Assembly: GCF_051020765.1 (NCBI RefSeq)
Contig: NC_134932.1
Span: forward strand, 7,130,001 to 7,194,000
From: Lasioglossum baleicum
Lineage: Eukaryota > Arthropoda > Insecta > Hymenoptera > Halictidae
DNA length: 64,000 nt
Reading direction: 5' to 3'
This document shows positions 59,621 through 64,000 of the stretch, piece after piece. The notes beneath the pieces were generated by a model. It worked only from the letters and a program-made list of their open reading frames with translations, was not told the origin of the DNA and made no database searches. Position 1 is the first letter of the stretch, and every line of letters starts with the position of its first letter. The position numbers and the translations under genes were made by a program.

Positions 59621-59954
59621 CCCCTTGCCGCATTTTAACGAGTCACACTCGTCATGAAGATTTTAAACAAAGTCTAACAAATGTGAATGTTACGCCGTTC
59701 TTTTTAATTGAAATAAAATTTGATTCTACCGAGTCACATTCGTCATGAAAATTTTAAACAAAGTCTAACAAATGTGAATGTTACGCCTTTCTTCTTCATT
59801 GAAATAAAATTTGATTCATTTTTAATCAATATTTAAGCATTAAAATAAATGTAGCCATACAAAACATATAAATTTTCTTTTCTCTTCTACGACATTTTTG
59901 GGGACAACGACGTTTTAATCGCTGTAACTGTAAAGAAAATGATACGGCAAGGGG
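59621..59954. mobile_element. piggyBac-like MITE (TTAACCC family)
   Basis: TTAA (59617-59620), CCCCTTGCCGCATTTTAACG ... CGGCAAGGGG, then ttga (decayed TTAA). Contains a tandem duplication of gagtcacactcgtcatgaag plus the following 40 bases (59640 and 59731). Confidence 0.75.
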
Positions 59955-60597
59955 TTGAACAGTCTCTGAAACAGGATTCGTTCGTTAGCGATTTTCAAGT
60001 GTTCAATCATCCAAATTAGTATAGTTATTAATATTTGAACATAATCAATAATTCTGTTTTAGTAAAGAAAAGTTAGATATCTACCTTCGTACCTAAAAAT
60101 GGTAAAATAATAGATCTTTAGCAGTTATAATATTATTTTCAGATCTTAAGTCCACCATGCGTGTTTTATTTGTTTGGAGTTCCCATAGCGAGCGTTCTCG
60201 AACATTCTGCACGTGTTCTCGGTCTTGTCCGCCAATGTTTTCTTGAAAACGAATCTTGAAGGTCTAATTGTGGTTCTTGTCGAGTGCCGGCCGTGTTCCC
60301 AATTTTCCCCGGGTTCGAGTTTAAGCTCTTCTTCCGTAAACTCGGAACTTCCGATTTGTTTTTCTATCGAATAACCTATAAACTCCGAATTCTTCGGGTA
60401 AACCGTAACTTTCCCCGCGGAGAAGTTGCCTTCGAACTCCCAATTAAATATCTTCCTATTCAAACTCGAAGCCCTCGATTTATCTTCTTCGGTAATCCTT
60501 CAAGAGTCCTATGTATCTTTGCTCGAACTGAATCACGAAGTTTATCGGAGAACCGTCGGCGTCGTCGAACTAGCGATACGATTTCACAGAAATTCGA
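59955..60597. other. Gene-free stretch with a protein-like open frame
   Basis: A 105-codon minus frame (60146-60463) has a Glu-rich segment (FTEEELKLEPGENWE) but begins at a TTG, with no ATG, splice context or family match. Left unassigned. Confidence 0.35.
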
Positions 60598-60917
60598 AAA
60601 TCAATTTTCAGACAGAATAAAATTATTTGAAGAAGGAGTAAAATCAATTTTCAGACAGAATAAAATTATTTGAAGGAGTAAAATCAATTTTCAGACAGAA
60701 TAAAATGATTTGAAGAAGGAGTAAAATCAATTCTCAGACAGAATAAAATTATTTGAAGAAGGAGTAAAATCAATTTTCAGACAAAATAAAATGATTTTAA
60801 GGAATAAAATCAATTTCCAGACAGAATAAAATGATTTTAAGCAGTAAAATCATTTTTCAGACAGAATAAAATTATTTGAAGAAGGAGTAAGATCATTTTT
60901 CAGACGGAATAAAATTT
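60598..60917 (+). repeat. GGAGTAAAATCA minisatellite, array 3
   Basis: About seven units of 40-45 bp alternating gtaaaatcaattttcagac and agaataaaattatttgaaga. The largest of the three arrays. Confidence 0.9.
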
Positions 60918-62199
60918 TAATAAAACGTTCGTTGCACTCGTACTTCATTTTTCTGAGTGGAACGATTGCATATTTTCGACATTTCACGCGAAATGTCGGT
61001 GTGGCCAGGTGGCTTAAAAATGTATTGTTGCTGGGAAACGATTTGTCCGTTGAACATCGGCAAAGAGGAAATGTTGAACGACGTACTTTTTGGTATTAAA
61101 AGTCGGGCGAGATGGAATGAAAACGTTGAGTAAGATTGAAATGAAAAACACTACGTTCTCTCGTACGAACAGCTCCAATTTGATTTGGAACATCCTGGTT
61201 GTAGAAAGATTCGCCTCGTCGAAAATGTACATCAAATATTTATCGAAATTCGTAATCCTCGAATATTCGACGTACACTTTCGATTTACAATCGTTGTATA
61301 CATATATCAAACCCATTAATATTTCTAAAGCAGCACGTTCTAGCCAGAACCATTCAAACTTCAACAAAACCACGTTATCGGAAATACCGGGACTGTAAAA
61401 GGCTGCAAGCACAGTACTCATTAAAATTCCTACTCGCATTCTTGTAAACACTAACGCATTAAAATTTCAATATGGAAACATCGTGGCAAACGTCATGACC
61501 ATTAAAATTCCCACAAAACCACGTTAATGAAAACAACACGCATTCGCGCGTTGCGACAAACACAGGATGATTAAAATTTCAGCAAAGTTTCAAGCCGTTC
61601 CGAGTTTTTAAACTGGAAACTGCAGAAATTCTACGGCGACGTGGCAACGGGACTATTAAAGGTTTCAAGTAAAACTGCCGATTAAGTTTAACTGAAAAAG
61701 GTTCGAGAACTTCTGCAACAATCATACACCGAACGCTTCAAAGTTTCAACGCGTTCACATTGCTGGGCCGCGAAAATTCCGATGAAACCGCATTGATGGA
61801 AACACCGAAGCCTCGGACCGTTTGGAGAGCTTACATTGTGGCAAACACACCAGGCCTATTAAATTTTCAAGGAAATCACATGGCTGCAGTCGGGTTGCAA
61901 GCGAGTCCAATCCGAACTGCCGTTAAAGAGGCTTCCAGTGATCAATCACTAGCAGAGTCGCCAGATTAAAGCTCCCACTCTTTAGGCTATTCCCCCACGC
62001 TTTGGCCACGGTCCGATCACGTGACACGTTTCATCTGTTATGCACGTGTCACAATGACGCGTGATTAATCCGGTACTGGCGGAGAAGGGGTCACTTTTAC
62101 CCCTCGATTCGAGTCTGTTCCCGTGACCTGGCGACGCTTCACTTTTGGTCGCTAGAGGTGTGCGAGATTCCGAAAATTTCGGGTGGGGGCTATCGAAAC
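60918..62199. other. Gene-free stretch with degenerate repeats
   Basis: A 145-codon minus frame (61014-61451) and a 102-codon plus frame overlap. The minus one is hydrophobic and aromatic-rich, but nothing family-specific is recognised. From 61485 to 61870 a loose phrase gtggcaaac...attaaaatttcaag recurs at about 61486, 61552, 61639 and 61836. Confidence 0.4.
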
Positions 62200-62203
62200 T
62201 TAA

Positions 62204-62619
62204 CCCTTTGCACTCGGAGCCATTTTAACACTATTTTTACCACGATTTAGTGTATACCTATTTCGACCAAAAGGTGTCTTTTGACACCTCTTGGTAGAAA
62301 TAGTGTTAATTCCTTTCGACCTAAAATAATTCCATTCGTTATGATTTTTCTTATTTCATGGATATGAAATAAGCATAAGCATAAGTTCGTGCCCGATTTG
62401 AAAATAACATTCATTGGTTAAATTTTAAAGAACACAGCATTATTAATCAATTATATTTCTAATTGTAGAAAAGAATGGTGATATTTTTTTTTTGACATCT
62501 ATGAAAATCAAACAGGAACTTATGCAATCATCAAATATTTGATCGTGTAAACAGTATTTTGAATATCGCACAGCAATTTTTAATGGTGACTCTCCGAGTC
62601 ATCACTTCTATACTAAAGG
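62204..62619. mobile_element. piggyBac-like MITE (TTAACCC family) with nested insertion
   Basis: TTAA (62200-62203), CCCTTTGCACTCGGAGCC ... GGTGACTCTCCGAGTCATC ... ACTAAAGG, TTAA (62620-62623). The end match is only moderate. The right portion matches 21465-21546. Confidence 0.6.
62229..62305. mobile_element. 77-bp TTAA-flanked palindromic micro-element
   Basis: TTAA (62225-62228), CACTATTTTTACCACG ... TGGTAGAAATAGTG, TTAA (62306-62309). Most of its right half is the hairpin accaaaaggtgtc / gacacctcttggt. Nested near the left end of the larger element. Confidence 0.7.
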
Positions 62620-62623
62620 TTAA

Positions 62624-63471
62624 ATACTTTCAATTCAGGGTCGTATCCGACGAATTCAGTCTCGAAATTTCGGGTGCCCGGCTCGACCGACCTGACCCTT
62701 ATATTTTCGGGTTCTCGTACATCGCCATCAATCACCCGTCCGTGATTCAGTAAATCGATCGGAACCGTGGTGTCGCGGTGTCCGCCATTCATCCGTCGAG
62801 ACGTCTTCGTCGACTTTGCCCGTGTACAGGAGCAAAAACGAGACGCTCGAAAAACGCGACACGGATGCGTAGCGAAGGCTCGTTAATCCTGGTTGGGTTC
62901 CGTGGCTCGCCTTAACAGTCCCACACCGTGTACACAAGGTAACAGAGAACCCGACGAAAGCAGACGAAAGAAGAAGTAAAAAGAAAGAGGGGAAGAAAAC
63001 GGAGGTTAGAACGAGACCGAAAGAAACTGTTGGCTGGAGAGAGGCGAGCGAACGGAAGCTTGATATCTCTCATCCGACGATGGACAGTAGTTTAATTAGT
63101 TCGTTAGCCTTTCCAGTTAACTTGCCCTTTCCCCTCCCACGCTCTTCGTTCCCTTTCACCTGAGACCCGAGGATCGACCCGCGCGATCCACGGATTCACG
63201 AAACCGTTCACGTATCTGGGAGCCTTGCCAAAAGTCGCGCTAGCGGGGACGGACGCAGTGTGTACACACCCCGGTATGTTGATAAATATTGCGGACGTTT
63301 TATGGGGGATCGATCGCAGACCGTGGTACGTGCGGTATTTTTGTGTACCGTGTGGCCGGTAAATTACACCGGAATGACGAGGGGATCGCGAGGAAACGGG
63401 AGACGGAGAAAGAGAGACAGCCCAGTGACCGCGTCTTTTATCGCAGAAAAATTGGTTAGACCGGTGTGATG
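62624..63471. other. Gene-free stretch
   Basis: GC-rich, with a purine-rich part at 62945-63050. The 141-codon minus frame (63104-63529) has no recognisable features and runs into the hAT terminus. Confidence 0.4.
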
Positions 63472-63479
63472 TGTCCACA

Positions 63480-64000
63480 CAGAGCTGGGGAAAATAGTAT
63501 TTTAAATAGTAAATAGTAAATAATCCCATTTATTTTTTACAGTATCTGTACAACTCTAAAAATAAAATATTTTATTTGATGCAGTAATTTTTTGTAAATA
63601 GTATTTGATTTTAAGAATATTGAAAATATTTGGACTTTGTCTTTATTTTCAATTTCAATTTTAGATGTTATTGCTTAAAATAATGGTTCGCATTCATTAG
63701 ATATTGCGAACCTTTGAAACTTCATTTACTATCGAGTTTAAAATATCGATTTCGTGATTTATTCGATTTTTCTGAACACGCAAGCGACTATATAATTGCT
63801 ACTATTAGCCATCCAAAATGGAAATTACGATGGATTCCGGAAGACTTAAATCAAGAAAAACGTACTTTTATCAAAGAAACCGTATTAAATGCTTTGAAAC
63901 AGATAGCAAATCCAGATTCAGAGTCACGACCTCAATTACTTTCACAAAACAAAGAAGCAGATGACTTCTTTCCTTTAGGGAAAAAGAAACAAATGATATC
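63480..64000 (+). mobile_element. hAT transposon, 5' end, cut by the window edge
   Basis: Begins CAGAGCTGGGGAAAATAG after the octamer tgtccaca (candidate TSD, partner outside the window). It contains a transposase segment from 63684. The region before it is AT-rich. Confidence 0.75.
63684..64000 (+). pseudogene. hAT transposase, C-terminal-half fragment (partial)
   Basis: An open frame of about 105 codons follows a stop at 63681 and continues past the window edge. It contains ATISHPKWKLRW, matching the conserved (A)A-x-x-x-HP+(F/W)KL+W block of hAT transposases before the dimerisation domain, then an acidic linker with EADDFFPLG. Since this block lies only about 330 bp from the element's 5' terminus, the N-terminal zinc finger and first catalytic residues are missing. 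It is an internally deleted, inactive copy unless spliced from elsewhere. Confidence 0.75.

Noticed and set aside
61014..61451. Hydrophobic 145-codon minus frame, considered as a chemoreceptor fragment
   Set aside because: No diagnostic receptor motif could be identified, and an antisense 102-codon frame is also open. Too weak to call.
1..64000. tRNA and rRNA genes
   Set aside because: I looked for B-box-like GGTTCGAATCC with matching acceptor stems and for rRNA-like stretches and found none convincing. A covariance-model scan would be needed to exclude them.

Overview
The window is eukaryotic, nuclear and repeat-rich, and almost certainly from an insect. The support is: two small intron-containing genes whose product has the cysteine pattern of pacifastin-type serine-protease inhibitors (an arthropod family); arthropod core promoters with a TATA box and a TCAGT initiator; and many insect-type DNA transposons and MITEs (hAT, piggyBac-like, Tc1/mariner, pogo-like, Transib-like). 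The mix of CpG-rich stretches with AT-rich transposon debris suggests Hymenoptera, possibly an ant. That last step is inference. No operons, bacterial genes, CRISPR arrays, rRNA or convincing tRNA were seen.

The main genic result lies at 53.9-58.5 kb. Two head-to-head single-domain pacifastin-like genes (minus strand 54248-54487; plus strand 57567-57806) sit in the arms of a roughly 0.9-kb inverted duplication separated by about 2.5 kb. Each has a 64-nt first exon coding for a hydrophobic secretion signal, an 84-bp GT-AG intron and a 92-nt second exon coding for a six-cysteine mature peptide. TATA box, initiator and an AATAAA signal are conserved in both. Signal peptides and architecture are nearly identical, but the mature peptides differ strongly and one has lost a residue in the reactive-site loop. 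Because of the intron, neither gene appears as one long ORF.

Elsewhere the coding signals are transposase debris (6.3-6.6, 41.8-42.1, 51.3-51.7 and 63.7-64.0 kb) and two weak candidates (minus strand 18.0-18.3 kb; plus strand 55.0-55.2 kb).

The rest is a layered record of transposon insertions, many with exact target-site duplications (TSDs). Four hAT-type elements have 8-bp TSDs, one of them only 48 bp long. A 1.84-kb element has CACAGTG termini and a 5-bp TSD (Transib-like). There are many TTAA-flanked piggyBac-like MITEs, eight copies or pieces of a MITE family whose intact members are nearly all 193-198 bp, and several long fold-back elements. Nested insertions are frequent. Tandem arrays include a 141-bp satellite with a 283-bp higher-order repeat (34.1-35.3 kb), a 170-bp array (31.8-32.3 kb) and a minisatellite repeated in three arrays around the pacifastin locus. 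Most long ORFs in GC-rich or low-complexity DNA look like chance.
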